Notes under the pieces: generated by a model
Seen by the model: the letters and a program-made list of their open reading frames with translations, nothing else
What the model was told of the DNA's origin: nothing
Databases searched by the model: none
Shown: positions 1 through 10,700 of the stretch, one piece after another
Position numbering within the stretch: position 1 is the first letter of the stretch
Layout: every line of letters starts with the position of its first letter
NCBI GenBank assembly: GCA_963402885.1
Contig: OY727102.1
Location: forward strand, 4,588,001-4,652,000
Direction: 5' to 3'
DNA from: Antedon bifida
Taxonomy: Eukaryota; Echinodermata; Crinoidea; Comatulida; Antedonidae
DNA: 64,000 nucleotides
Position numbers and translations under genes: made by a program

Positions 1-600
1 ACAATTGTGAAGGATTTGCTTTGTGGTGTAATATACTTACCAAGAAGATGTGTCCATATATTTCCGGTTTCTGAGTGTATTCTGAATATTGATTTAAAAC
101 AGACTTTAAACGATGGTAGCTGTGGTCGATGATAATCATGAAGAAATTCATTATCTCTTAGCCAAGAAGGTAGTAAATTGTAATGTGTGACCTTCCATAC
201 CTTGCGACCATAACGTTTAGCATTTTTTGCCGTGCTGGCCGCAGCTTCAGCAGGACGTTCGGCAAGACCTCTGTGCCGTTGTTGTATATCATTTTCATTA
301 TAAATAATATTCTCCATTATAATACACTAAATTAACCAGTTTACAGTCCCTCAAAAGTATATGAATTTTTGTAGAATAATAACACTACAAAAAAATGTGT
401 GGCTTGTACAATCAGCTAGAAATGAATGAGCATGTGAGTAGGCTAGCTGGTGGTGTGATTTGCTATCGGATTGATTTGGACAAAGGTTCATTTTTATCTT
501 TCATATTGAGCACTAGATAGCAATAGATAGTGATTGCATACATTATTTATACATAAACAAGATATAGTATCCTGACTCTGACATTACATTATGTAGAATT
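1..600. repeat. Tandem segmental duplicate of about 620-2780 with internal deletion
   Basis: The first 40 bases resemble 625-673, the exon at 41-317 resembles parts of 674-900 and 2466-2546, and the upstream flank 318-580 resembles 2550-2780. The unit was thus duplicated in tandem, and the left copy lost about 1.6 kb internally while keeping the reading frame. Identity is high in exons and lower in flanks, so the event is not very recent. Confidence 0.8.
41..317 (-). CDS. Adiponectin receptor, fused alternative first exon (copy 1)
   Basis: This exon runs from an ATG at 317-315 to a clean GTAAGT donor just below 41; it gives 92 codons plus one base (phase 1). The translation starts MENIIYNEND and ends with the signature core of adiponectin receptors: a WKVTHYNLLPSWL-like stretch, then HDYHRPQLPS, then FRIHSETGNIWTHLLG, which in the family lies just before TM1 of the seven-helix zinc-dependent ceramidase-like fold. 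Compared with the exons at 2466-2546 and 674-1148, it joins the start of the first to the end of the second: the rest of exon 1, the 1.3-kb intron and the 11-mer repeats are absent, and five residues near KVWKV are also missing. The donor phase equals that of the exon at 674-1148, so both can splice to the same transmembrane exons left of the window. It could instead be the start of a separate paralogue. Confidence 0.8.
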
Positions 601-673
601 TATGGCAAAAACATACCAACCACAATGCAATCGTGAAGGATTTGCTTTGTGGTGTAAACTGTAATATACTTAC

Positions 674-1148
674 CAAGAAGATGTGTCCATATATTTCCGG
701 TTTCTGTGTGTATTCTGAACATTGATTTAAAACAGACTTTAAATGATGGTAGCTGTGGTCGATGATAATCATGAAGAAATTCATTATCTTTTAGCCAAGA
801 AGGTAATAAGTTGAAATGTGTGACCTTCCATACAAAAGCCTCCTTCACCTTGCGACCGTAACGTTTAGCATTCTCTGCCGTGCTGGCTGCAGCTTCAGCC
901 GCCTTATCCTTCATACGACCAGCTCGTTCAGCCACCTCGTGAGCGCGCTCCGATACACGTTCAGCAGCCTCGTGTGCACATTCCGATACACGTCCAGCTG
1001 CTTCGGATGCACGCTCCTTTGCACGTCCTGCAGCCTCTGCTGCTCGTTTTGCTGCTTCCCGGCCAGCTTTGACAGCTTGTCGGGGAAACGTGATCATGTC
1101 TATGTCGCATTCTTCATTTTGATCAATATCTGAGTTGTAATCATCACA
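674..1148 (-). CDS. Adiponectin receptor exon 2 with 11-residue helix repeats
   Basis: The exon follows a TTTTTTACAG acceptor (AG at 1150-1149) and ends at a GTAAGT donor below 674. It is phase 0 at the start and phase 1 at the end (158 codons plus one base). It opens with an acidic CDDYNSDIDQNEEC segment and then has seven tandem 11-residue units, from AVKAGREAAKR to AENAKRYGRKV. After these comes the AdipoR core: VWKVTHFNLLPSWLKDN, HDYHRPQLPS and FRIHTETGNIWTHLLG. The core matches the cytosolic segment that precedes TM1 in human AdipoR1/2, where the N-terminus faces the cytosol. The Ala-rich, Lys/Arg/Glu-patterned 11-mers look like LEA group 3, apolipoprotein or synuclein amphipathic helices; I know of no such region in vertebrate AdipoR. 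The remaining exons are outside the window on the left. Confidence 0.88.
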
Positions 1149-2465
1149 CTGTAAAAAAGGACAATTGTGAGATTATTCATAGTTAGTTAATTCATACTTG
1201 AATGGCTACTGTAACACTAAGATAAGACTCATTTATATAGAGGCATACTGTAGTGTTAACATGTTAGGGTCTGTTTCTGGTGGGAGCACATAATTACACA
1301 TTGAACTACAACCTGCAATTCCATTTTTTTTGGCAGGTTAATTTAAAATACCCAGTTGTCACTGTGCAATTTTTATCTGCAGTGAAAAAAATATTTGATT
1401 GACTTTAAAATTATTTGATTATGGTTGGGTGGGAGTGTAATAACCTGTATGTACCAGAAATTAAAGATATATCAAAATATATTTCAACCTTAAAACTATT
1501 GTACAGTAGGTACAAAAACCAAAACTGGCTATATACAGTGTAGCTGCAATTAATGATGCATCATGGCTTGTGTGAATATAGTTTCATAACATAAAATACA
1601 GTAAAGAAATATCCTATTTTGTTTACGGTAGAAAACTGTTTTGACTTTGACTTTGCTTGACTTTGACATTTTTTTTTCTATTGAATTACAACCTAATAAG
1701 ATAAGATATTGTTTGAACAAAAACATAGATGAAAATGAAATGTGGTTTCCTGATGTCACAGGACAGACATTTTGAAATGGAAATAACTAGTGATCCTTTA
1801 GCCTGTCCATGTGTACTGTAAGTGTAAGATATTGCAACTAGTTACACAATACGTAAACCATATAGATTCCAGAAGTAAAACAGAGTAAAGTCCGCTTTGT
1901 TTACATTTAATTCAGGATATTGTGTATTATTAAAATTTAAAAAGTAAATACACAATATTTATACAAGGAAATCACATTATAATAGTCAAAAATGGTTTCA
2001 GTTTATTGTAACAGTTAGTAGGATAGTTTTGTTCATTATAGAATTTTCAAAGTATAAGGTGGTATTAAAGGTAATACTAAAAGTTTAATAGGTTTATCTC
2101 TCAAGCTAGGCCTAGGCTTACTTTGGCTAAGTAATATTCAGTAGTATAAATCAAATTACTGAAAAAAAATAACAATGCTGGATCTCAATGGAAATACAAA
2201 TAAAATAACAAAAAAGCTAAATTAAACCGTAAAACAGAAATATTTAACATTAAATAGGGAGAAGCTTTCAATTAGCAATGAGAACCTACGCATAAATGTA
2301 CTGTTGTTGTTTGGACCTAGAAACAACCAAATACGCATGCACACAATGAATTAACATGACGTAGCTCCTAGCTTATCGTAAATAAATATAAAGCTCCTTA
2401 ATAACATGCAAGATGTTGGATAAGTTACTTTTATGATAAACTGGAACGCTATTTAAGATACTTAC

Positions 2466-2546
2466 AGAATCTTCTGATGATTCACCTTTGGCATGACCTT
2501 TGTGCCGTTGTCGCAAATCATTTACACTATTAGTAATATTCTCCAT
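2466..2546 (-). CDS. Adiponectin receptor alternative first exon 1B
   Basis: An ATG at 2546-2544 opens 27 codons (MENITNSVNDLRQRHKGHAK, then GESSEDS) ending exactly at a GTAAG donor (GT at 2465-2464), phase 0. This joins in frame to the exon at 674-1148. The first residues and the flanking upstream DNA are clearly homologous to the start and upstream flank of the exon at 41-317: both share a GTGTGGCTT block, a GAGCATGTG block and a GCTGGTGGTGTGATTTG block. The two therefore derive from one duplicated promoter-plus-first-exon unit. It is short and recognised by homology to the copy and by splice phase rather than by a domain. Confidence 0.75.
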
Positions 2547-4510
2547 TATACACTAGTAACAAGTTTACTGCACACTAATACTAATATGAATTTTTGTAGA
2601 ATAATACTGTTTCAAAAAAATGTGTGGCTTATACTGGTACAATTAACTAGAAATGATTGAGCATGTGTAAGCAGGAAAGCTGGTGGTGTGATTTGAACAA
2701 AGGTTAAAGTTTATTTTTCTACTAATATTGAGCACAAAAGATAGTGATTGTATTGCCCAGTATCCTCACTTTGAGTAATTATTTAGTTGTCACTATACTA
2801 TTGTCAGTCACTTTCAGAACTCAATTTGTTAAAAAACTACAGTAACAATACCTTACAATACAATCTTACTTGCATAACGGAACCTAATCAGTTTGCCATT
2901 GTTAAAGCAAGGTATTTTTTGGCATTACAATATAACCATCTTATTATGTTTTCTCTCCTTTACTTGCATAACAATTGTAGGCATATTCAGATATTGGGTA
3001 CAGTATAAGAGCCCATTCCCTAAACTATACATGGTATACATGATGGACCATAGAATTGGTTCTCAGTTTACTAAACACCTCCTTATGTTTGGCCACCCTA
3101 CAGTTTGTTTTGAAATAAAATTTTGAAAATTGCAATTATGTCATGATTTATTTTATTCTTATAAATTGTGTCTCATCGAAATGAATTCTACTGTGTGTAA
3201 TTGTTGATCATTATCAAGTGTTTTTATAATGGTACCAGCAAGTTTGTACTTTAAACATTTTGATAATCGGTATGTCTTTTACTTTAATATACAAGAACCA
3301 TTTAGTGTGTAGCTCTTTATGGTTTGTACACCTGAATAATTTGTTTAAAAACAGATAAATATATTTAGACATTCCATTGATATAAGGGTGGGATTAATCA
3401 GCGTTTGTTTGACAGTGATCAAGAAAGTTCAAATACAATTCTGCTGGACTCTTTCATCCACAATCATGCAAAATTCAATTGATAAAACCGATCACAATGC
3501 AGATGGCGATTATTGAATAAAATATACTAAATAGTATCAAAACAAACTTTGTTTTCCTTTTTGTCTATATCCAGGTCACCCTGATATCTTTGTTGAGCAT
3601 TAAGTAGTTTTCTACCTTTTATTCTGACTCACAAGACTAGAATCTCTTAATCCTATCTTCTGCTCTTGATCTGATAATATTTTATTTCAATGATATTTAG
3701 AATTCCTAATTACAGCAACCATTAAAACTATGACTGAAATACTGAGTTTTCAGATATTATGGTAATTGTCATAGAAAAATGAAATGGGGTTTTTTTTTTG
3801 GAAATTAAATTTGTATTTTTTTTACTGATATACGAATGGAATATTATTTGAGATATAATACTTTCTCTAGAAAAAATTGAATGGCTCTGTAGGAAGTGCA
3901 AAAAAATAAATAAATAACCTTGCGAAATATAATCCCATTGTTTTAGACACCACTCTTTTCTCTAGTCTATATTTAGCCATTTTTTAGGTCTAAACTCTAT
4001 GTAACACAATCTAAGTAATTGTTTCGTCCATACCATTATTTAAATAACGCAGTGTGTTAGATGTTGTGCTTCTGAAGCCATAGTTCGTCACATTGCTTGT
4101 CTCATTAGACAATTAATGTACATTTACGTTTCTCCACCTAGGTGTACAAATGGGTAGCTGGTACTGTAGGGTCAAGACACAACTGCACAGATTACTAACT
4201 GCAACCTTACGACAGTTGTGTGTTCCATACTGTATGTGTTGAGTGCTATGCAAGATTGATATACAGTACTGTACTTATTATAATACCAAGACATTTTATT
4301 TCCAGTTTACAATTTTAAGAGTAGTTAGTAGTAGTAGTAGTAGTATTCAGTCTATAAATGGATAGGTTGGCCATGTCGTACATATAGTAGATACTACTCT
4401 ATGTTAAAACACTCAAATATACAAATAAGAACAATCATCAACTCAGTGTCACCGCAACCACACTGCAATTTAGTAAATATGTGTGAACAAGTGCTAACAA
4501 CAGTACTTAC
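2547..4510 (-). other. Intron/upstream region between AdipoR exons 1A and 1B
   Basis: No coding exon is recognisable on either strand here. The sequence is AT-rich with poly-T runs and a short TAG trinucleotide tract (about 4325-4347). The 230 bases right of 2546 are the conserved duplicated flank and may be the promoter of exon 1B. Confidence 0.5.
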
Positions 4511-4858
4511 TGATGGAACCCTGCTGTACTTTTGACTGCCATCACTATCAGAGTCTGGACAGACTTCAATTTCATCTATGGTTTCTTTAACACAGTTTCT
4601 TGGTTTCAATGGTACAATTTCTTCAGTTATGGTACTAATGTCAAAGGTTAGCTTTCCTTCTGACGTGTCAAACTTGGCTAATGGAGCTTTCCCAATTAAA
4701 TCCTTCGGAATCATGTTGTCAGTTTTCGTGGATTCAATGGGATTGTCTTCTCTTTGTGTATTACAAGAACTACTGCTACTGACTGTATTCAATTGATTAC
4801 TGACTAGATTGCGTTTACGAAGCCCACCTAGGCTATTGCCATCATTTGAATCACTCAT
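4511..4858 (-). CDS. Probable distal alternative first exon 1A of the adiponectin receptor
   Basis: An ATG at 4858-4856 opens 116 codons ending at a consensus GTAAGTACTG donor (GT at 4510-4509), phase 0. That phase fits the exon at 674-1148. The product is a hydrophilic, low-complexity N-terminus: MSDSNDGNSLGGLRKRN at the start, a Ser run, and an acidic EIEVCPDSDSDGSQKYS near the end. Such poorly conserved cytosolic tails are usual in AdipoR proteins, and a related acidic segment begins the next exon. No other acceptor-bearing coding exon on this strand is visible between this donor and 2546. The assignment rests on position, strand and phase only; it could belong to another transcript. Confidence 0.55.
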
Positions 4859-5130
4859 CAATTCCCTTTTACTTTATAAATTCTATCTACAACAAAAAAA
4901 ACTTTATTAATCACAGATTTAAAATACAAATAGTTTTTGAACTCAGTTTTAATGAAATCTCAAGAATAAATTGGTTGTTGATAGTAACTATACATTATGT
5001 ACGACTATCATGTCAATCAACATTGTCAACCATGTCAACAGAAAATACTAATTTTTTACACACATGGTCAATATTAATATATCGACTGTGTCAAGTCATT
5101 GTTTCTATCGGCACAGTCAAGTGAGCGACC

Positions 5131-5256
5131 ATAAGGTTTATCGCAAATAGCTTGCACAATGCATCTACGTGATTTGTTGTTTGTACGTACGCGTTGTGAC
5201 GTTTGCTTCCAAACCCTTCCCACCATGCGTCACACTCTATTTGCGATAAACCTTAT
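5131..5256. repeat. Perfect 20-bp inverted repeat (small foldback)
   Basis: The 20-base arm at 5131-5150 (ATAAGGTTTATCGCAAATAG) is exactly complementary to 5237-5256, with 86 bases between. The enclosed DNA is richer in CpG (several ACGT and GCG words) than the surroundings. It looks like a tiny MITE, or a stem near the AdipoR exon 1A promoter. No target duplication was seen. Confidence 0.7.
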
Positions 5257-5334
5257 GCTGAAGGCAAAGATTGTATAGCGCCGGTACCATAGGTAACTGT
5301 TACCAAGCTTCTATCTTATAACACTACGCGCCTA

Positions 5335-5652
5335 GTAAATCCATGGACGCCATTCGGGCGGACAGGTTATTATTGTGATTTAAATGTAAATGGTTTAAAT
5401 TTTGCAGTCCGCCTCGAAGTATCTGTGGTTAACCATCTTGATTGAGGATTGATTCATGGACAAGGGAAGAAATTATGTAAACAAAGTAAAATAAAAGTTT
5501 CTTTGGGACACTTTCCGATTAATTCTGTGTGTTTACATTGAAGTGCTTGGTTAGACAACTTCGTTGTTTGACCGAAACATCGTACGAAATTGCCTTGACA
5601 ACGACTTTATTCCGGTTCAAATTTGTCCGCCGGAATGGCGTCTATGGATTAC
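5335..5652. mobile_element. MITE-like inverted-repeat element, about 318 bp
   Basis: Terminal arms of about 30 bp are inverted and about 85% alike: GTAAATCCATGGACGCC at 5335 against the reverse complement of GGCGTCTATGGATTAC ending at 5652. Both arms continue into a shared GGCGGACA block. There is no coding potential between them. It lies upstream of AdipoR exon 1A. Confidence 0.7.
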
Positions 5653-6667
5653 AAACGTCTCACCCAGTTAGATACACTTACACTACACTTACAGTACAGT
5701 AGGCCTACGTTTTGAAATTTTTTAGATTTAATGCAGACAGTCAGGTGATGAACAATGTAATCTAGGCCTACGTCTATCTCAATTCAAGCAGCCAGATTTT
5801 TTCCTCTATAACCTGTTTTTTGTTTTAAATCTTACCTACTAGGCCCTACTACTACTAGCCGCGCCTAGGCCTACAGCTATCAAAGCTCTACCTGCTTCCT
5901 GGGCTAGAACCGACAAAATATAAGACTGAAAACAAAGCCTAGCCGAAACATACCAGATATAACATTAAATATTTAACAAAACGTCATACGGTTTACCTTA
6001 ATCTAATAACTTCCTGTTGATAAAAAAAAATCACACTATAATAACCTTAGTTAGCCTTTTATTATTGTTATTATATTGACTTTTCTTCTCTCGTTGTCGT
6101 CGTTGACATACGAACGATTCCAAAATCCATTCACACACAACACACACACTACTGTCTCTCTCAGCTCTCCCAGCTAGGCCATCATCCACAGATATGATAT
6201 TTTTGCTGCATGCTGCCACCTAGAGTTATATGAATTTGAAACTAGTGTGACCAATACACCTGTACCACCACCTGGCTGGTGTTGTATTACAATACACACG
6301 TACAAAGTTGATACTGTACCTTAGTTAGCATAATCCTATAGAATGAAAGCTTTTCAATTTCTTTCATTTATGTAAGAAAAATGTATGTTTATCTATTTAT
6401 TATATAAATGGCCCTTAAAAAATGTAATTTCTCTCAACTTTATTTTATCTTTCAATGCACAGCCAACAGAGATAAAAACCATTACCAATAAATAAACAAT
6501 TTTAGATCTATAAACAGATTAGAAAATATATCAATATCATTAACATTAATCTTTGAAATAAACTTCTCTTGGTAACATATACTTGCCCAAAAGGTACATG
6601 AATTATTTCCTTGAGCGTTGAATTTCAAGTCTATGTTTAAAAAATGAATCTAAATTAAACTAGATTT

Positions 6668-6690
6668 GAACTCGTCACTTTGACGAGTTC
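6668..6690. repeat. Perfect short hairpin
   Basis: GAACTCGTCA, a 3-base loop, then TGACGAGTTC form a perfect 10-bp stem. It sits in an intergenic AT-rich region with no gene attached, and may be the end of a decayed element. Confidence 0.6.
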
Positions 6691-6929
6691 GGGTTATCCG
6701 CGCAAACGCAACATGCACATATGTTAAAATATCAACGGCGACAATTATTACGCCATCCTATGACATGAATTAAATATATTTACAGTGCTATTTTGTGTGT
6801 GTATATGTTATATACAGTGTAGCATAGATGAAATTACGAGACCCATCTTTTAATCCAATTTTTAACATGATAATGTCATCAAAATGAAGCACATAGATAG
6901 CAATTTTGGAGGGAATTATCTGAGCAACC

Positions 6930-7480
6930 ACATAGTGACGTGTTGATGAAATTTGAATACGTAGAATATGGATACGCGCACTTTTAAATGTCATGAACTA
7001 TGACGCAAAATATGAAAATACGACGTTTATAATTCAACTGGCCATATGATGACGTCACAACCTCCAATGTACATCAATTCAACAATTCAACAGCTTCCAG
7101 AAAACGTTTTAATTATGAGTATCACTTTTCATTCTGAGGAGCTATAACATATTGAAATTTATTGGAATGGTGAAAATAAGTGACCAAAGCTATTCAGGCT
7201 TTTGCACATGATTGACGTCATAAACATTTTAAAAACGGTAAATCGCGCGAAAGGTAATTGATTGACCTAGATAATATCAAAATATGGGGGGAAATAGAAT
7301 ACGGATAAGTGGAGATGCTCTCTATTAAATGTGATGAGCCATGACGACAGAGACAAAAATCCTATATTTTATATTTGAGTGGCCATACGATGACGTCACA
7401 ATATCTGGTTAGCCATATTGATGCATGATCCGATATCTACAACTCATCTACTTCCAGAATATGTAGTAATAAAAATAAAC
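6930..7480. repeat. Diverged direct repeat carrying three TGACGTCA palindromes
   Basis: Two diverged copies about 341 bp apart share a GGCCATAYGATGACGTCACAA block (7040-7060 and 7381-7401) and flanking ATGACG words. Perfect cAMP-response-element palindromes TGACGTCA occur at 7050-7057, 7213-7220 and 7391-7398. The region lies between the TRPM 3' end and the AdipoR 5' end. It may be an old transposon pair, an enhancer-like cluster, or both. Confidence 0.5.
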
Positions 7481-7561
7481 TTCACCATGTAGTTTAGAAT
7501 CTATGACTGTTTAAAAAAAGGCGTAACTTACGCTGCGCGACTCTAAAGTCATATAACATAG

Positions 7562-7567
7562 TTTATT
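7562..7567 (-). terminator. Candidate polyadenylation signal of the TRPM gene
   Basis: TTTATT on the plus strand reads AATAAA on the minus strand, 150 bases after the TRPM stop codon at 7717-7719. Confidence 0.5.
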
Positions 7568-7716
7568 ATAGAGATAGAGGTCAATCTTCTGACAAAGTTA
7601 TACAATCTTATGTTAACAAGAATTAGAGATACGCTGCGGACAAAATTCGTGGAAAGAAAGAAGAATAAGATAGAAGAAGAAAAAAAGATCGTGACAATAA
7701 CAATATATTTAATATA

Positions 7717-10700
7717 TTATTCAAAGACTTTTCCCAACATATGTTCCATTCTTTCCAACATATTTTTATTTTCTTCTAACATATGTTTATTTCCTTGCGA
7801 CTCCTCCTCCAGCTTTAGCAGTCTAGCTTGCACCAGTTGCATCTGATGATCAATTCCTCTCTTCAGATCCACAAATGCTGTAGCCTGCTGTCTAGCAATC
7901 ACCTGCAGCTTCGACAAACTAGTTTGCTCCATGCTAGCTTGTTCTCTGTCGCTACCATCTAATTCTTCACTTGCAAGATGCTCAAGAGAAGAACATTCAG
8001 GATCATTGTGTTCATTTGATTGTTTAAACTTTTGCCGCTTTTCCTTTGAATGATTAAGGGCGCTATCAAATTCATCAAATTCGACATCAATCAAAGATGA
8101 TGTTGAAGATTTCTCATGGGGGTAAAGAAGCCGTCCAACCTGACTCTGGACTTCATTATTTGGCGATTCTTTCTCTTCATACTGTTTGATTGATTCTTCA
8201 AGTCTGCAAATTATACAAGGAAAAATATTTATTTGTTCTATTGATTTCCTTAGGAAGACATTATTAACTAAATTTAATGAATATTGTTTATCTTTGTAAT
8301 AATCAAATGTGAATTTAAATAATTCTAAATTCTGTCTACATTATATATCAAACTATTTTGACAGAAAAAGTGAAATTGTGCTCAAATATGGTATTGATAT
8401 GCCCATCATCATGTCCATATATGGGTAAATCACATTTTTTTGTCACATAAAGTTTGATAGTGTAGACAGAGCTTTACACATAATTTTCTTAACATACTTA
8501 AACTAGATGATTATTGGCGCATGATTTATTCAACTACAACTTTGCTAATGCCAATTTCCTTACTTTTTCTCAATTCTATCAACTTTTTCCGTCACTTGTG
8601 AGCTTTCAAAATTTGCTTTCTTGCGACGGTAACTTGCAGCACATTCTTTTTCAAACACTCTTAACTCAATTTTCTTCTCTGGATTGTACAATATATCTAA
8701 AAAAAGAGATAATAACTTTAGTATTTCAACATAAATAAACCATAAAAATAGATAGGTTATCTTGACTGGAGTGACTTGGTGTTTGGATGTCATAGGGTCG
8801 TAGAAATAAAAACAATTATACACAAGATAATGGTTGTTAATCTTATGATTTTAAAGTATTTTTCTAATTTGATTTAACATATTTTTCGTTTGTTTTGCTA
8901 TGACTTGAAAAAAATTAAATTTCAAAAAGCAATAATAGAAAAAAAACCACCTTTTTCATCGACTTTACTGCATGATATATTGATCACTCTATACAGCCAT
9001 GAGAGGATCATAAAGAGGTGCTGAAATACTACAAAGGGAGCTGGAATGGCTGGTCTATCAGCATACTCCATCACCAATGCATACCGTTCATACCGCCATA
9101 TCTGAAGTGCCTTGCTTTGGACTTCATCAAATACAAAACTGGGGTGAAAATAAAATGCAAAATAGAATAAATATATATCCATGCCTCAAAAAGTATAAAT
9201 AAATGATAATTGCATTCAACAAACACAAAAACAGTTATGTCATTGATTGTCCAGAAAATTGAACATATCTATTCACACTTTTTCCTATCCAAACATTGTA
9301 CATAAATACAAAAATACCTATTTACAACACAGTAACAGTAGTTACAATTTACTGTGTTTGCGCATTTTTTACGTCACAAAAAGTAAATGTAAATATGTAT
9401 ACGCATTAGTCAAAACTTTTTGATTGATTTTTAGTGGAAAATCGGCTTAAGAGAATAGGGTGGTTCTGTACAACTGACACATGCCTTAATTTCTTTCTCT
9501 TTTACAGTAAAGAAAAGAAAGCTAAACCAATTCTCACCTAAATATCGCAATCAGAAGGTTTAACAGCAGCACATTTCCTATTAACAAATAGATGCCGAAG
9601 AGTACCGAGACAAAGATGTGTTTCTTAGGACATGGTTGAAGATCATCAGTTGGATCATCACTACAATCATCAACGTTACCTGCAGGAAAAACAAGCAATC
9701 TAAAGTGTACTGTAAGTCATGGTGTAATCTTTTTCTTTGTAAATCAGCACCTTTAAACTCCCCTATGAAAGACACTTTTCCTGTGAAACCAACAAGTTGC
9801 AATATGAAAAAAAGTATTTCTGCACGCAATCATTACAAAACAAAACCAAATTACCTTCAACTGTGTCCAGAAACAATTCACCAAGAATCTGGAAGTAAGG
9901 CATGTAGAAGATTCTAGTAATGGCAGCAGGAACATTTGTTTGATTGGGAAAGAGAAGGGATTGACTAGCTACACCATAGCCAACCATAAACACAAGCAAA
10001 ATACAGAGAAAAAACATTAGCTCATGAATCTGCAAAAGTAAACGATGTTGATGTAAATTAGAATAAAACACATTTCATTCTTACATTTGTAGCTAAACTG
10101 TTTAAAATTGTTATTACACAATGCATGACTTTCTATAAAAAAACTAAATTGGCATTATTCTATGTACAATTGTTATACATTATACACCAGTACCATTTTT
10201 CTTATCATAACCATCTTGGGACCAAGATTAGTATTGACAGCGTACATCCGAAGTAGCCTGACATAGAATAAGAAACAGCTAGCAGAGTAACAACATTTGG
10301 CACCATCAATCCAGTCTAAACTCCAGTGTAGACAATATCCTAGACTGGCTAGGCTAAGCATTAGTGCCTCTATCCAATTCCACACACTGCGTTTCCACAG
10401 ACGAACATTCTGATACCATGTCTCAAACTCGTTTGGTATTAGCAACTGAGGTAGAGAAAATTAAAGAACTATGAAATAAAAATAAACTTAAACAAAGTCC
10501 TAAAATGTCAAAAGGCTGATTAAGTTTCTGTCATTCTGATTGGTCAAATAGTCATGTGACACTGTGTCTCCAAAAGTACTTTCACATACATACTGTGTGA
10601 GCAATATATTTTAATTTATCAATAGTTGCCTTTTACCTGTCGAAATTCTTCAATAATAAGGGTACAAATCCATACAAATAAAATACTTTCATGAACTGAC

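Noticed and set aside
816..1133. Plus-strand 105-codon frame rich in Ser and Cys
   Set aside because: It is the antisense shadow of the 11-mer-repeat exon of the adiponectin receptor.
6031..6219. 62-codon minus-strand frame between AdipoR and TRPM
   Set aside because: Low complexity, no homology recognised and no splice context.
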